DNA of 64,000 nucleotides from Krasilnikovozyma curviuscula (Eukaryota > Basidiomycota > Tremellomycetes > Cystofilobasidiales > Mrakiaceae): contig MVAQ01000022.1 in assembly GCA_014825775.1 (NCBI GenBank), positions 1 to 64,000 on the forward strand. The letters run 5' to 3'. A program made the position numbers and the translations under genes. A model generated the notes under the pieces. That model did not search any database. It was not told the origin of the DNA and saw nothing but the letters and a program-made list of their open reading frames with translations. The first letter of the stretch is position 1. Each line of letters begins with the position of its first letter. Below, piece by piece: positions 35,266 to 47,465 of the stretch.

Positions 35266-37133
35266 TTAGTAGGCAGCTCTCTGAGCGAACCCAATGGTCG
35301 TTTCACCTTGGTTGAAAACAGTGTACACTCTCTTCAAGAAAACATCTCCAAGAATAGAGACAGAGCTGTCCCCCCTCGATTGAATGGCACTGGATCAACG
35401 GCCATCAGCATTCGTCGCACCGGCATAAATACAAAGAAAGGGGACGAACCTATAGTAAGTACCATCGCCATTGTCAGCGAACAATAGATCCTTCCCAGGG
35501 ATAGTATAAGTGTTGTTTCCGATGCCAAAACCAATGTCCGGGATGGTAGCGCTAGAGGGGATCACCCAACCACCGACAGTTTTAGAGTTTGTAGCGCCGG
35601 GGATGTGGGAGAAGATCGTGTTGACGGTCGTGTCGTCGAGCAGGATGAGGGTGGTTCCCGTATCGGCTTTTTGTAAGGAGATAAAAAGAGGTGGTATTAG
35701 TCTTTAGTTGGAGTTAATAAAGGAACTAAGATATGACAAACCAATCGCAGAGGTGGACAGGGTGATGGAGGTCCCTCCGACAGTCATGCTGGTGGTTGGG
35801 AACTCCCAGTCTTTAAGGCAAAGGTCGTATTTGTTAGCCTAACATTTTGGCCTTGAAGAGGTGAAATCCTTGCTTACAGCCAGTCTTGGTGGTACCTTCT
35901 CCATTGACTGGGACATATGCGAAAGGAGTGGTGAGCTCGACACCAGTGTCAATGTAGCCAAACTAAATGTTCAGATGTAGTTTCAGTGAGTGAGTGCCCT
36001 GTCAGACTAGAAGACCATTGCACTTACTGTGTAGAAAGAACCTTCGGCGGTAGGTGGAGACTTGTCCAACTTGGCGGTGAAGAGAGGTTGATCCATCAAG
36101 CCTTGATCGATCACTACGAAAATGAAGCAAATAGCACTTGGTAAGCGCAAGAAATAGCATAGCCAGCAAACATCGATACCGTACAGTTCTCGACCGGAGT
36201 CTTCTGCTGAGTTGGAGTAACAGAGTTCAAGTTAGGCCACGCCAAACCTAGCAGACCAGAAGATGATGGGCTGGAGGGCTGCAAGAATGAGCTGCTTGCT
36301 TTAGTGGCAGTCTCTATGGCCTGGTTATTGATGACCAATGAGCCCAGGGTGAGGACGTCAGAGTGGACGCCTCCGGAAGCCGAGGAACCGTCTCCATAGC
36401 CGATAGTGAACGTCTGGCCAGAGATGGTTTTGGATGTTGAGGAGGTAGACGGGTTGTACAATGTGAACTCTTTCTTCTGCGTCGAGGTCAGCTTGATGGA
36501 GTTTGTCAGAACCCCTGTGAAATGGACATCAGCGTTTTGGGAGACATTTTTGAAAATATTCAAAGTCAGACTCACAGAGATCAGAGGAACCAGTATCGAA
36601 GTCGAGGTGAATGCTTTGAGCTGGAGTACCAATCTCGACCGTAGTGATGTATTCCGCGTCCTCTGTTACGATACCATCCATACCAAAAAGCATTAGCTTC
36701 TTAGTAAAAATATAGGAAAAAAGGAACTCACCTTGAGTAGCGTCGGACTCTAACTCAGCCTCACCGTCGTCGTTTGAAGTGATAGCTTTCGCAAGGCTGG
36801 CAGGGATTTGCCTCAATGAGTTACCAAGGGCTTTGTACTGAACTCCAGAGCCTCCAGACAGAAGCGCCTTGACACCCTTGTGGTGCCCATCTTTAGGGTA
36901 CAGACGGTAAAGCTTGTTGTTTCTCGAATAGATCTTCAGTAGATCAATGAGAAGTAAATAGCTAGTGCTCAGCGTTTTACAGGAAACATTACACCATCAG
37001 AGAAGAAGACCAATGACGAACCAAGTTGCCACCGGAAGGACCGATCTTGTACTTTCTGATGGAACGAGCATAATCGAGAGGGCCCTAATGGTGAGCGCGC
37101 AATCGCAAATCACACGCGTGCGGAAGGCGCCAT
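35266..37133 (-). CDS. Pepsin-type aspartic endopeptidase (A1 family)
   Basis: Both catalytic motifs are visible: LDFDTGSSDLW (split by an intron) and the second, IADTGTTLILLDD. The flap tyrosine lies in FTIGYGDGSSASG, and SGLLGLAWPNLNS, YTFGYIDTGVELTTPF and the closing SILGDVFLKRVYTVFNQGE are typical; the last exon ends FAQRAAY at 35266. Upstream is a pro-segment containing NNKLYRLYPKDGHHKGVKAL and SLRQIPASLAKAITSN. The 5' end is uncertain: an exon reading ARSIRKYKIGPSGGN can be joined to ATG 37133, but no clear signal peptide emerged, so the true first exon may differ. Role, secreted or vacuolar, is inferred only. Confidence 0.8.
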
Positions 37134-37375
37134 CCCAACGAAATGAAAGAAAGAAGCAATATGTTCAGCAAAAACCGGTCATCACTAAGGGAAAAGATAG
37201 GAGAAAAGGGAAGTAATCGAGGGTCGTTTTTATTAATAGATTTCATTATACGACATGACGTCCCATGTGGTCGATCACTGCCTTTAGGCTCATCCTCTAG
37301 TCATACAAGCCACCTCGAGGGAGGACGGAGCAGAGATATTAACAGTGTGAATGTGAATCGATGGAATCAACACAT

Positions 37376-37999
37376 TCACTGAATAGCAGTAGCCTCATAT
37401 GAATGACGGTCGAACAGAATAGAGAAGCAAGTTGGCGCAACATGGAAACCTGCGACATTGGAACAGCGGCATGGCAGAGGCAGACTGACGTTAGGTTCCC
37501 ATTTGGTGGTTCTGCTGAGGACGAGCTTTGGACCTGACATTGGGATTTGCTTGGATTTGGATGAGACTTTGGTTTGGATTAGGTTGGGTTGGGTTGGGGT
37601 GGATGGATGGTGGGTGGAAGCACCAGTGCGCTGCCTTTTATACCCTCGACCACCAGGAGAAAGGGCACTAGCTCGTTTCATCCTGTCGCGTCATCGCTCG
37701 TATTCTTTCGATGGAAGAGGAGTAAGTCAGCCCGAAGATAGAGAATACGGATTGCAGTGCAATCTATACCCCACACAGAGCAGTTCCTCTTCTAATTGTA
37801 ATATCGAAATTGTCTTCAGCGTCGGATATTGAGTGCTGTAATCGGTTGTTCGGCTGCGCAACTCCAAAACCTGCTTCTCGAAGCCAGTAAACGATCTAGT
37901 AGGAAGTCTACGATGCGATAAAGATATATCTTCAGCAATATTGGGCATCAAGGGAGGTAGCGCTTGAAGATTCCATGTGATTTCATCCATCATTTCCAT
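37376..37999 (-). CDS. Small hypothetical protein
   Basis: I do not recognise it. An exon starting MEMMDEITWNLQALPPLMP and containing RSFTGFEKQVLELRSRT can be spliced (donor after LLCVG) to a second exon, MKRASALSPGGRGYKRQRTG, ending at 37376. The result is about 180 residues: first acidic/helical, then basic and Pro/Ser-rich. The open frame extends upstream of the chosen ATG (LREIEPKTKVGDFE), so the start may lie further out near 38075. It is divergent from the Whi5-like gene. It could be a nuclear protein, or an artefact of open frames. Confidence 0.4.
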
Positions 38000-38209
38000 C
38001 TCGAAGTCGCCAACCTTGGTTTTGGCTCAATTTCTCTCAGAACTCGGATGATGAGGTGTTGTTTCCAGTGGAGTCATTATATTTTCTTCATTCAATTGCA
38101 GTAGAAAAATTCATCTATTTCTTTCTTGCTATTCGCTTTCAGTAGAGCGACCGCGGCTTGCTTTTCTGCTGCTCTCCCAACGGCGACTCACTCGATCTGA
38201 AGACCTACG

Positions 38210-39582
38210 ATGAACGAAGCAGGGCCATCCAAACGGCCTCGATCGTCCTCGATTACAGGTTTCTCCTCAGCAATAGCTAATCCCTCATCAGCAACACCAC
38301 CACCGTCTAAAAGGCAGCGGCCATCGAGTTCCAGCGGTCGAGAAAGCGGCCTCAAGTCAAGTCCTCAGGGGAAGGGTAAGGCGAGAGAGGAAGAGGACGA
38401 GGAGGAGGTGGATGAGCTGGAGGAGGAGGATGGCGATGAAAATGAGGAGGACAAAGCAGCTAAGCCATCTGTGAGTCGTCCTTCCCTTCACGAGACTTCA
38501 CGCATGAGGCGGGGAGGTCGTCTTTGCTTATTCGGATAAACTCCATTGCTGATCCCTTGCCTTCTTCTCCTGGGCTTACTTATCTTGATCCAGCTTATGA
38601 GTATCGTTAAGGCCAGATTGCAGTACGCTAAGCTGAAGGTCGAGTCTGGATGGGTACGTTGTTTCGTTTCTGTGTCCCATTTGATTTCCTTCCACCATTG
38701 CGAAAGTCTGGGGCGCCCTTTTCCCGCTGAGCACTCCACTGAATTCACTATTGTGTTGCATAGACCGAGAAACCCCTCGTAGAACTAGAAAACACATACC
38801 TAAATACCGCACCTTCCATCACTTCCTCACCTAGGTTATCAGAATCTCCCAACGTTCAATCAGCACGATTCAAGTCCAAATCAGCCTCGCCCAAAGTCCA
38901 GTTCGACGAACGACCCCCAGCAGCTAAAGAATGGCCCTCAACAAATGCTATCCGAAGAGTCATCGTCGGTGAAAGTGCGCCGTCTCAGCGCGACTTCAGC
39001 AGCAGGAGTGCCGCTGCGAGCAGAAGGCGTAAGGGTAAAGGGAAGGAGATGGATCCGTCAATGCCTCCCCCTTCAGCACCGCGGACACCGAAGCAAAAAA
39101 CTCACGTCGACCCGTCCAAGATGTACGTCCCGTACGCCGTCCCAAACCACACCAACTCCGCGTCACCGCGTCAGCTCCTTCCCTCGACACTGATGGGTGC
39201 CAATAACCGTTCACCTGGTAGCTTCTCCAACGGGTCGTCCTCCTTCGTAGCAGGACATTCTCCACCCTCGTCTCGACGAGCGTACCCGCCGTTCTCCCCG
39301 CCAGCCTCACAAACGCTCTTCCCGCAACATCGGTCGCCGTTGAAGGATTTTCACACGTCCGCCTATCGGTCTTCGCATGAACCCCCAGCGACTGTCCCAT
39401 CACACCATGCACCGACGCCGCTGAGCAACTCTCACTCATTTGACCCCGGCAACAGTCTTGTCTTTAGCTCAAGCCTCGCCAATGGCAGCGATCCGCTTGC
39501 AGCTTATGGCAGCGCTTACGGTGCTGGAAGTGGTCTGACCAGTGCGGGAAGTCAGAGCAGCTTTGCCAGCTGGCCACAGTGA
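38210..39582 (+). CDS. Disordered nuclear protein with Whi5/Nrm1-like motif
   Basis: The protein starts MNEAGPSKRPRSSSITGF with basic Arg/Lys clusters that look like nuclear localisation signals, then an acidic block (38395-38455). A small exon gives LMSIVKARLQYAKLKVESGW, continuing TEKPLVELENTYL. This [LV]-K-x-R-L-x-[YF]-A-x-x-K-V-x-x-x-W pattern resembles the GTB motif of the G1/S transcriptional repressors Whi5 and Nrm1. The remaining 250 residues are Ser/Pro-rich with many Ser/Thr-Pro sites (for example HRSPLKDF, HAPTPLSN), as expected for a CDK-regulated repressor. Two introns (38471-38594, 38654-38760) separate the exons. The assignment is by one short motif and composition, so moderate at best. 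Confidence 0.5.
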
Positions 39583-40379
39583 GCGTGCAGGAGGGGTAAG
39601 GGGGTGGTCTGTAGCGAGGGAGTGGTTGCATCGGTGACTTTGAAAAGTGACACTTAGAACGATATCAAGAACTATAACATCAGTCATTGTATTAGCAGTT
39701 ATTGTATCAGCAGTAATGGGGCCAATTATGTACACTCGGATTCTTCATTGTACAAATAGGGCGACCGATGTTCGCAATGTACGCGGTGGGCATCCGATGC
39801 GGCGCTGAATGGTGGAAAGAGAAGGTGATTGATGAAGGACGATTAGCTGCAGAACTTTTGTGATAATAAACATCATTTGTTCAACACGGGGTTCCTGTAC
39901 TAACTATCGATCATAACAAGTGACAGGATCTGATCTTGGAGGTGCCCACTTTATACCAGAGCAGAACAGTGTTTTCTTCGAAGTACCATTTAGGCGTCGC
40001 ATTCAGCAAATATGGTACTCAAAGTGTAGTTATACCGTCACGGTCGCTATATTTCGAAGTGGACAGCAATACCGGCTAATAGCAGGGGTTTTTCGCCACC
40101 AACCGATAACAACGGCCCAGTCTCGTCCCCTAACCCAAAGCACCTGCGGCCTGCTCTCAACCCCAACGAGAGCTTTCAGTGCCATCCAAGCTCTTTCTCA
40201 AGGCGAATGAACTCGTTATTGAGGACAACACCCTAAAGAATCGAAACGAAAACCCTGCGTAGGTATAGGTCCAAGCACGTTCTTCGATTTTATTTAGCCT
40301 GAAGCTCCTGCTTTCCCACCCTTCCTTTAGCCAGCACACATTACCCCCACCCATACAATCTTCCATTCACTAGTCAAGG
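39583..40379. other. Intergenic region, no gene recognised
   Basis: These 800 bases lie between the Whi5-like stop and the phosphodiesterase start. Short frames occur but none is convincing. It probably holds the 3' UTR, then the promoter and 5' UTR of the next gene. Confidence 0.5.
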
Positions 40380-41966
40380 ATGCCTTCCTTCTCCCCAGAT
40401 GAGTTCCCAGGTGTTTGGGGTAAGTCTTCCCTGATGGAGCCTGTTGCTATCTGTTGATAGTCCATTAGACTAACGCATTTCATCTTTGTCTGCTTCACAA
40501 AACGACCAGCCCACCGTGGTGCTTCTATTGAGTTTCGTAAGTTTTATTACTGCTCGACATGATAGAGCTGCAGGCTGAATAAAAATTTCGTGTTGCTGCA
40601 ACGTGTGCCATTCGACGACGTAGCCGAGAATACCATGGGTACTTAAAATTTCGCCTCCATGGTTTGCTGTGCCCTCAGGAGCATCCTTTGATGCGTTATT
40701 TTCCTCTCTGTAGCTTCCTTTGAAGGGGCGATGCGTGAGGGAGCCAATGGAATCGAATCAGGTGTGTATTTATACATCTCGCGATCCATCTGTCCACATT
40801 CCAACCCATTAAAAATCATTTTGGTGTCACATAAATGATAGATGTCCACCTATCGAAAGATGGAAGAATCTTGATGTTCCACGATCCAAGGTTGGATCGC
40901 ACGACTGACGGAACAGGTGCGATCAAGGAACAGAACTGGGCAGGCTGCTTGGAGCACGTCAGGACGACTCAGGAACCCAAGCAGCAAATCCCACTGTTTG
41001 AGGACCTTCTAGAGCTTTTGATGAGGCCTGAGAATCGGAATGTTATCTTCAATGTGAGTCTTATCAAATTACTTCAATTTGACAATCTATGGCGAGGGGT
41101 GCTTTCGGCCTCCAAGTGCTCTCTTTGTCTGTCCCAGCTCCTAACTACCACTGGATTGTTTAGATCGATGTGAAGCCAAACTCTGACCCTGAGTCAATCT
41201 TCCCCGTCATGGCAGCTCTCATAAGGTAAGTTTGTTCCAAACCTGGCACTCTTCCCTCAGTACCGACACCCAGAGCTCAATATCTCTACTTTACAGCCAA
41301 GTTCCAGACCATGTAGAGCTCCTCGACAAGCGTCTGATCCTTGGCCTCTGGCATCCAACCTTTATCGCTTCTGCTGAAAAGTACCTCCCAACACTTTCTA
41401 GGTTCCATATAGGAATGGACATTAAGTTCGCCAACGACTACTTCTTTGACCACGTGGACGGCCTCTCGATGTGGTTCTCGTGCTTGGTCGCTGCTGAAGG
41501 CCAGGCGTTTATAAAAAAGTGCAAAGACGCTGGGAAGGCGGTACGCCTTCTCGTTATATTCTATCTTACCTTGTCCGCCCAATCCGACACACCTGTTTAC
41601 GTCTTCACAGATTACGGTTTGGACCGTCAACGATAAGGCTGAAATGGCTGTAGCTATCACCTGGGACGTTCAGGCTGTCCTTACCGATACTCCAGCTGTC
41701 TACTTGGACATCAAGAATGACCTCGCCAAGGACAAGCAAGGTACCCTCAATAGAATGGTCAATTTCTGGACCTTCCCTTGGATGAACTTGAAATACTACT
41801 CGTTTATGACTGTGCGTTTCGGTCTACTCTTCATCCGAATCAGTTTGTCCGTAGCTGACAAGTTCATTACACTACCGCTCAGGCTGCTGCTGCTCGTAAA
41901 GAGCATGCTATGCTGAGAAAGGTTGCTGGCGAGTTTGCTAAACATGCCACTGTCTCTACGATCTGA
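40380..41966 (+). CDS. PGC1: Glycerophosphodiester phosphodiesterase family protein (phosphatidylglycerol phospholipase C, Pgc1 type)
   Basis: GDPD enzymes cleave glycerophospho-head groups; yeast Pgc1 degrades phosphatidylglycerol. The start MPSFSPDEFPGVWAHRGASI carries the first catalytic His (AHRGAS), followed by PENTM, ANGIESDVHLSKDGRILMF (Glu-x-Asp) and HDPRLDRTTDGTG (second His). IDVKPNSDPESIF, ILGLWHPTFI and ITVWTVNDKAEM are typical later strands. The C-terminus has an aromatic amphipathic stretch (FWTFPWMNLKYYSF), as expected for monotopic membrane attachment in the Pgc1 group, and ends FAKHATVSTI. It has several short introns, with very small exons at the 5' end. Confidence 0.87.
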
Positions 41967-42511
41967 TCACACCAACAAGTCCGATCCGATCCTACATTGC
42001 ATGTCTGCATACAACAATCACTGTCCTCATTGCATCTGTTAATTTTTACTTTACTGTTTGCTTTATGATTTTTTTAAATTTGGTACACACCCCATATAGA
42101 TATCTAATACCTCATTCTTCCGCCGATTGTTGCTCGACCTTTGGAGTTCCGAAAGACGACATCAGAATAAGCAAGTGTGGTCAGAGGTAGCTCGGCGATG
42201 TGCCAGACATCGGTCCCGATCTTCCTGAGGTTTCTTACATTTCCAATAAACGAGCGTCAATGATGGCTTATGAATGTGATCCTCGCCAGCTTGTGTTCCC
42301 AAGAACTAGCTAAAATCCTATATAAGAATACAGACCGATTCATTGTGTAGCAGACCCAAGCGGGATCACATGAGTTGGTGACGGCACTATCAGACGAATC
42401 TGAGTAAACAAGGATTTATGCAAACATACAGACAACATCGTCTCATTTAACCTCACTCAAGCGGAGCCTCAATAGGGACAGCTCAGTGGATCTAAATATG
42501 ATGCAGCTATA
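41967..42511. other. Intergenic region between convergent genes
   Basis: These 545 bases separate the phosphodiesterase and the duplicated-domain gene, which converge. It should be mostly the two 3' UTRs; no gene was recognised. Confidence 0.5.
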
Positions 42512-44105
42512 TTATTCTGACCAATTCTTTTTCTTTCTGTTGAACCTAGCTAGAATTTTATCTCTGGATACTTCTGGAACAGACAACAGACCAGGACAGC
42601 GTCGTCAGCTCTGGGATCTGGCGACATATCATCCATTGGCGCAACTTACGGCGGGTACTTCTAGCTTGCACAGAGGAAGACGATGCAGAGTTCAGGGTGA
42701 TGGTAAATGCAGCAGCAGGGTCTATGCCTCCGTCGTTATACGGCGGTTCGAAGGTTGATGCGGTATATCGGTAGGTGACCGAGAGATGGGCTTGCAAGAC
42801 GGAGATGGGTCAGCTGGCAAGTCCAAGATTTTGGAGAAGAAGCAGACAACGAACCTGGAAGCGCATACCCTGGGGTTTGACAAGCTACCGATAGCACTTT
42901 CTGAGAGCCAAGCGAAGTACTGGAGGAAGACACGGTTAAATGAGTCTCAGATTGTATCAGGACGACTTTTGAACCAAGTAATCTCATTAAAACACTTAAA
43001 ATACTCACAACTCAACGTCAGTCATGTCGAAGGAGCACAGGAGCGAGTCCCCACCAAAGAAGGAGAGTTTCTGAGTGATGTAGATCTTCAAATCAGCCAA
43101 CAAGCAGTAGTCTGCGGTTGATGTGATCTATGATGATGCACTCAAAATCAGCTCGTATTTTGTTATTCTGCAGTAAAATTCGACATAGCTCTTGGCTTAC
43201 AGTAAGAGTGTTGTTAAAAGTGCTGGGACTTCCAGGGGGGAAGTTGAGGACTGCCCCATCAGCAGGATCGCTGAACACAAAATCTGCACAAGGAGTGTAA
43301 GCTGGTGGATCTTCAGGTACTGGGTTAGGTGTTGGAGTATGTTGGATGAAGAAGTATCCTAGCGGTCCTCCCCCGTTGTAGTAGTACTGCGATCCGGGTG
43401 CGATTTCGGGATCAGTCGAGAATTGGTATGACACGCCGGGCAGTACTAAATAAAAGACTCATTCAGTCGGTGATGAGGAAAGGAGGAAAATTAGGTGATA
43501 GATAGCAGATAGCACAGTTCGACTTACGCTCAGTGTCGTAAAACTGTCCCTCCTCTCCGCATTGAAGCAGCACGTCCTGTGCGGTCCCGTTGGTAAAGGT
43601 GAGGTTTCTGATTTCCGAGATAAATTGAAACTAAGAATCAAGCCGAACATTAAAGGACTAGAGATATAATGCATACATCAGGGCGCTTTCCGGATTCGAT
43701 ATAGGATAGCAGAGCGATCCAACGTAGTCGGCTGGAGCAGGGAATGGGTTTGGATATTCAGTATAGAGAGCCACCGCAAGATTTTTCAACGAGCAGTAGG
43801 TAGTGGTGGGAGTAACCTGGGGAGAGTTAAGAAATAACTGAGTCGCAGTCGAGAGATTGCGAGTTCTGCGCACGGTGAGAGTTGCACTTACGGTCAAAGT
43901 CGGCTTGAACTGGTCGGTACTTCCGGTTGAAAAGTTGAGTGTTGGATAGTCTGAGCTGGTTGGATTGCTCAACAGAAAGGTAGCGCATCCAGACATGGCG
44001 ATGTTGTTGTTGAATGGAATACGGGCTGGAAAATGTATGGGCACCGGAAGAAGTGTGAATCTTACTTATAGAGAGCTGAATGAGAAAAGAGTAAGCTTCT
44101 GACAT
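42512..44105 (-). CDS. Unknown protein made of two tandem beta-rich domains
   Basis: Not recognised. Splicing by eye gives about 290 residues in two related halves. Half 1 reads CATFLLSNP, LNFSTGSTDQFKPTLT, NLTFTNGTAQDVLLQC, LLPGVSYQFS and YYYNGGGPLGYFFIQH. Half 2 reads CADFVFSDP, LNFPPGSPSTFNNTLT, TSLGSQKVLSVACQ, HLSVTYRYT and YNDGGIDPAAAFTITL. Both halves have introns at equivalent points: phase 0 after the TLT motif, phase 2 before the strand preceding LLQC/VAC, and phase 1 before LLPGVSY/AHLSVTY. Composition suggests an extracellular or wall-associated beta-sandwich, but no signal peptide is evident from the chosen ATG, so a further 5' exon may exist. The 3' exon (ending at 42512) is less certain. 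Confidence 0.55.
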
Positions 44106-44318
44106 TGTCCTAGCTTCAACCTTAAAAAAGGGCATTAGTGGAGCTTAAATTTCATAAAGTAGAGTTGAAGTAAGGTGAAACCCGAGCTACTACAGGCTTT
44201 TTGGCGATCAATCACCAAAAAGTTAGTCACGAAACTTGCCTTGGCGAACATTACGACTCAGCAAGCGAGTAAAGAAAATATGGAAAAAAACGGAATTTCA
44301 TCACGTTACCGATGACTA

Positions 44319-45563
44319 CTAGTCCACCATTGTTAGCTTCGGTTTCTTCTTCTTCCCCTGCGTTTCCTCTGCGCCAGTAGCGGCACCTTCTAGCGCTCGC
44401 TTTCCAACAGCTCCATGTTTCCCACCAGCCGTTTCCTCCGGCAGTTTCAAATGTTTATTCTTGGAATTTTGATTGTTGCTGACTGGTGTTGAGGAAACCG
44501 CGTTGGCCGCCTGATCCCTTTTCTTCTTCAGCGCAACTTTACGAAGTTTTCTAGCTTTGGCTTTTGAACGCGTAGTTGATTTTGGGATTGATATCTGCTG
44601 GCTTCTAAATTAAAAGAGATTTGATGAGTGAGTAAGGACCCAGCTCAGGTCAGAATGGAGCAACAGCGCAACTCACGTCGTCATACTTTCTTTTGGAAGC
44701 TCCATCGGCGAAGTGCTCAGCGTCACCTTCATATACGGAGAGTGTTTCATTTTGATGCTACCCCGAAGGACAAGGAGGTAAGGCCGGGATCACTGACGAA
44801 TCCAGACCGATGAATGTACATACCCGCTCTTTCCACCCAATAAACTCCTCAGCACATCCAACTTTTCCTGTTCCTCCTCATCGTCCTCAACAGCTGTCTG
44901 CTTCCCTTTCCTATTCAATTCTAGAAGATAGTCCTTGTACTCAACAAGATCCTCCAAACAGCCAGTCTGGTTGTACTGCCATAATCCTTTCTTCCTCTTC
45001 TTCGTCGCTTGGCCTTCATCATCCGTCTTCAGGCTCGAACTGGACGCAACAATTAACTCAATATACTCTCTCTTGATGATTTCGACTACCGATATTAGTC
45101 TTGGGATCTGAAGAGTGGCTGGACCAATCGTTTTCGTCGAGACTGCATTCTTCTTCAGTAGCGGTGCTGGAGTTGGTGCTGCTGGTTCTTCTGTCATCCC
45201 TTTAAGAGCGGAGACATCCCTTTCTTTGTCTCCTTTAATTTCTCCTGATAGCTTGGGGGCATAAGAGGGCTTTTCTAACGGTGGGAGGGTGTGAAGAACC
45301 AGAGGTCGGTCGTGAGGTTCCTATGGTGATAACAATTAACACAGACGTTAGCTCATGGCTCCAAAAAAAGCCTAGGAAGAAGAAAAGCGTACCTGTAAGA
45401 ACTTGAGAGCGAATCGGACGTATGACTTTAGTGACCCTTGAGTAGAAATTCTCATTTCATGAGGGGCACTCGCTACTCCCTCAGGAGGAGCGCCAGCAGC
45501 GCCTGCTTTCGAGGTCGAAGCTACAGGTTGATAACCTAAATCTAGATGAGCATCTTGAGACAT
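44319..45563 (-). CDS. Alba-domain protein, Rpp25/Pop6-like
   Basis: Alba-superfamily proteins bind RNA, and the eukaryotic Rpp25/Pop6 members are subunits of RNase P/MRP. Here HEMRISTQGSLKSYVRFALK fits the first Alba strand-helix, LVLHTLPPLEK the second strand, and LQIPRLISVVEIIKREYIEL the conserved helix (compare V-x-x-A-E-I-I-K-R in Rpp25). An insertion of about 45 residues (KLSGEIKGDKERDVSALKG region) separates the strands. After the fold comes LWQYNQTGCLED, an acidic segment and a long Lys/Arg-rich tail ending KPKLTMVD. The ATG at 45563 (MSQDAHLDLGYQ) is chosen because the longer open frame has no ATG upstream. The fold call is moderate, the RNase P role inferred. Confidence 0.6.
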
Positions 45564-47465
45564 ACCCGAACTGGTTTCAGTAGGTGATTGAAATATGTCG
45601 ACGTTGCTAGTGGAGAGCCACTGCGTCAGGTTGAGACGAAAATATTTGGAGACGAGTTCACGCTCGACCAAAACCACTGCTTTTCCAGTTTCTTTCAGAG
45701 AACATTCAATTTCCTGGGAATGCACATCCAGAAAGTTTTGATGAAAAAGCTCCTTTAAGCCTGGTGGACTGACTTAGGTCGCTTCTAGCGTGAAAGCACG
45801 TCCGATGCGCGCGTTATTTTCTTCATCGAGTGTCATCAAGAAAGGTCCTTGAAATCATGAAAATATGATATGTAGAAATTGACACTTGTCTGATGAAGTT
45901 GTCTCAGATCTCCTTGATTTCCCCCTCTCGGACGGCTCCCGAGAGAGTTATAAGACTGAAGCTTGGATTACAAACGAATCTGATGTTTCCGTCGTGTCGC
46001 AGAGGACTTCAAATGGAATCAGACAGACTTGCTAGCTTTAGTTCAACATCTACGTCTAATAATGGACGCGCCTTCTTTTCTAAGCTTATTTTGAGATATA
46101 TTTTGCAGTTCTTCTCATTGATTTCGCTGTCTTACACAGCAGTTAGAGTGTAGTCATATCCCACTGAGAAATATTGCTCCATCTGGCGATTTCTTGACTC
46201 CATCTTGAGCAGTGAGTTGCATTTAACCGACGCGTCTGGTACCACATCCTCTGAGTCTGCTACGTGACACATTTTTCCTCTTCTTTCACTCATCCCCTAG
46301 GTATTAGAGTCTTCAATCTGTTGCTCGATCATAGCCATTTCTACTCTGCCGTCTATGACATCTGTCGATTACTTCACCCTCTCTTCGTTCACTCCTGGGT
46401 CCCATCTCAACGCATATCCGAGCGTTCCCAGTGATATTCTAGAGCTCACCCCCTCTCAGCACAGCTAAGTCGTATTCGGGGGTTCCTACACGATTGGACT
46501 TCCTGTCCTGTGACCCATTTCAGATCGGTTCCCTTCGCGCAGGCTCGCCATCACACGGACCTCCCCTCGACGATGTGCGCTGTTGATACCCTGGATCCTT
46601 TCTCTTAGCTGAACGCCTTTAATTTTAAGGGGAATCTCACAAGTCTAGTCCTTTCTCTGTTGTCGTCTATCCTGGTTGCAACTAAGCTAGGTCGGTCGGT
46701 TGGTGCTGCGTAACACGAGCTGAGTTTGGACACCACTGGCTAAGCTTAGTGACCCGAACAATTCGTTTGCTACCTGCTAACTGCATTTCCCCCTTTTCTC
46801 ACCAACGAGTAGAAAGGAACCAAAACTCCACCGAAGAAGATCTCAGGCAACCATTCACTTGGATCTTCTCCCTCCTCCACTGTGAACCCCTGTTGGAAGT
46901 CGCCTTGGCTATCAGGCCGTCTTTCGAGGTGAGTGAAAGTGATACTCCGAAGAAAGTTCTTCTTTTTCTTTTATGTTTGAGGGAATGTCCTCTCTGTCGC
47001 ACTCAATGGCTCTAAACTGCACTGTCAACGTTGATTGAATGAGGTAGGCGGCTGGTCAAAACAAAGGGGAACTGCTGTCGACCCCTGCTCTGACTTTGGG
47101 GAGAGGAGTCATTCCGGTTCCATAGACGATTTCCCCTGATTTTATGAGAGACTTGATGCAGGGGTTAAATGGGTTGACTACGCTTCAGTAAGAAGGGAGA
47201 ATCTGCTCATCAGTTTTTCGGGGGAGGAGAGGCAACTGCGCTTGTATCAAAGGTCTTGTTTCAAAAGCACATTCAACTTTCAATCTTATTTCTGCTCTTT
47301 GCTATTCTTCTTCTCGGCTCTAGACTCTGACCAGAAAAACTCTCTTCTTTATCCAACTTCCCTTTCCCTAACCTTCCTTGGTGGATCGACTCCTCTCGGA
47401 ATCCACTCAATCACACTCCGTAAATCCTTCATCAGCGAGAAAATCTTCACCTTTCTCATTACAGG
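45564..47465. promoter_or_regulatory. Long divergent region upstream of the transporter gene
   Basis: This 1.9 kb holds the promoters of the Alba gene and the transporter. Short frames occur, including an ATG-started 37-codon frame at 46355-46468. A possible 5'-UTR intron could run from about 46210 to 46302 (GTGAGT..CCCTAG). No conserved gene was recognised. If the transporter has a long leader, these frames would be uORFs. Confidence 0.4.

Noticed and set aside
37560..37620. GGTTGGGTTGGG tract resembling telomere repeats
   Set aside because: Only a few imperfect units, located inside a plausible Pro/Thr-rich coding exon on the minus strand; not a telomeric array.
37458..37832. Plus-strand frame with ICLDLDETLVW resembling a phosphatase motif
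   Set aside because: The DLDETL match is short, the rest does not resemble an FCP/SCP phosphatase, and the opposite strand reads as a plausible basic/Pro-rich exon.
45893..46153. 86-codon plus-strand frame
   Set aside because: No similarity, no splice context, Ser/Leu-rich composition expected by chance in this base composition.
46355..46468. 37-codon frame upstream of the transporter as a separate gene
   Set aside because: Too short and motif-free to call; kept only as a possible uORF in the intergenic entry.
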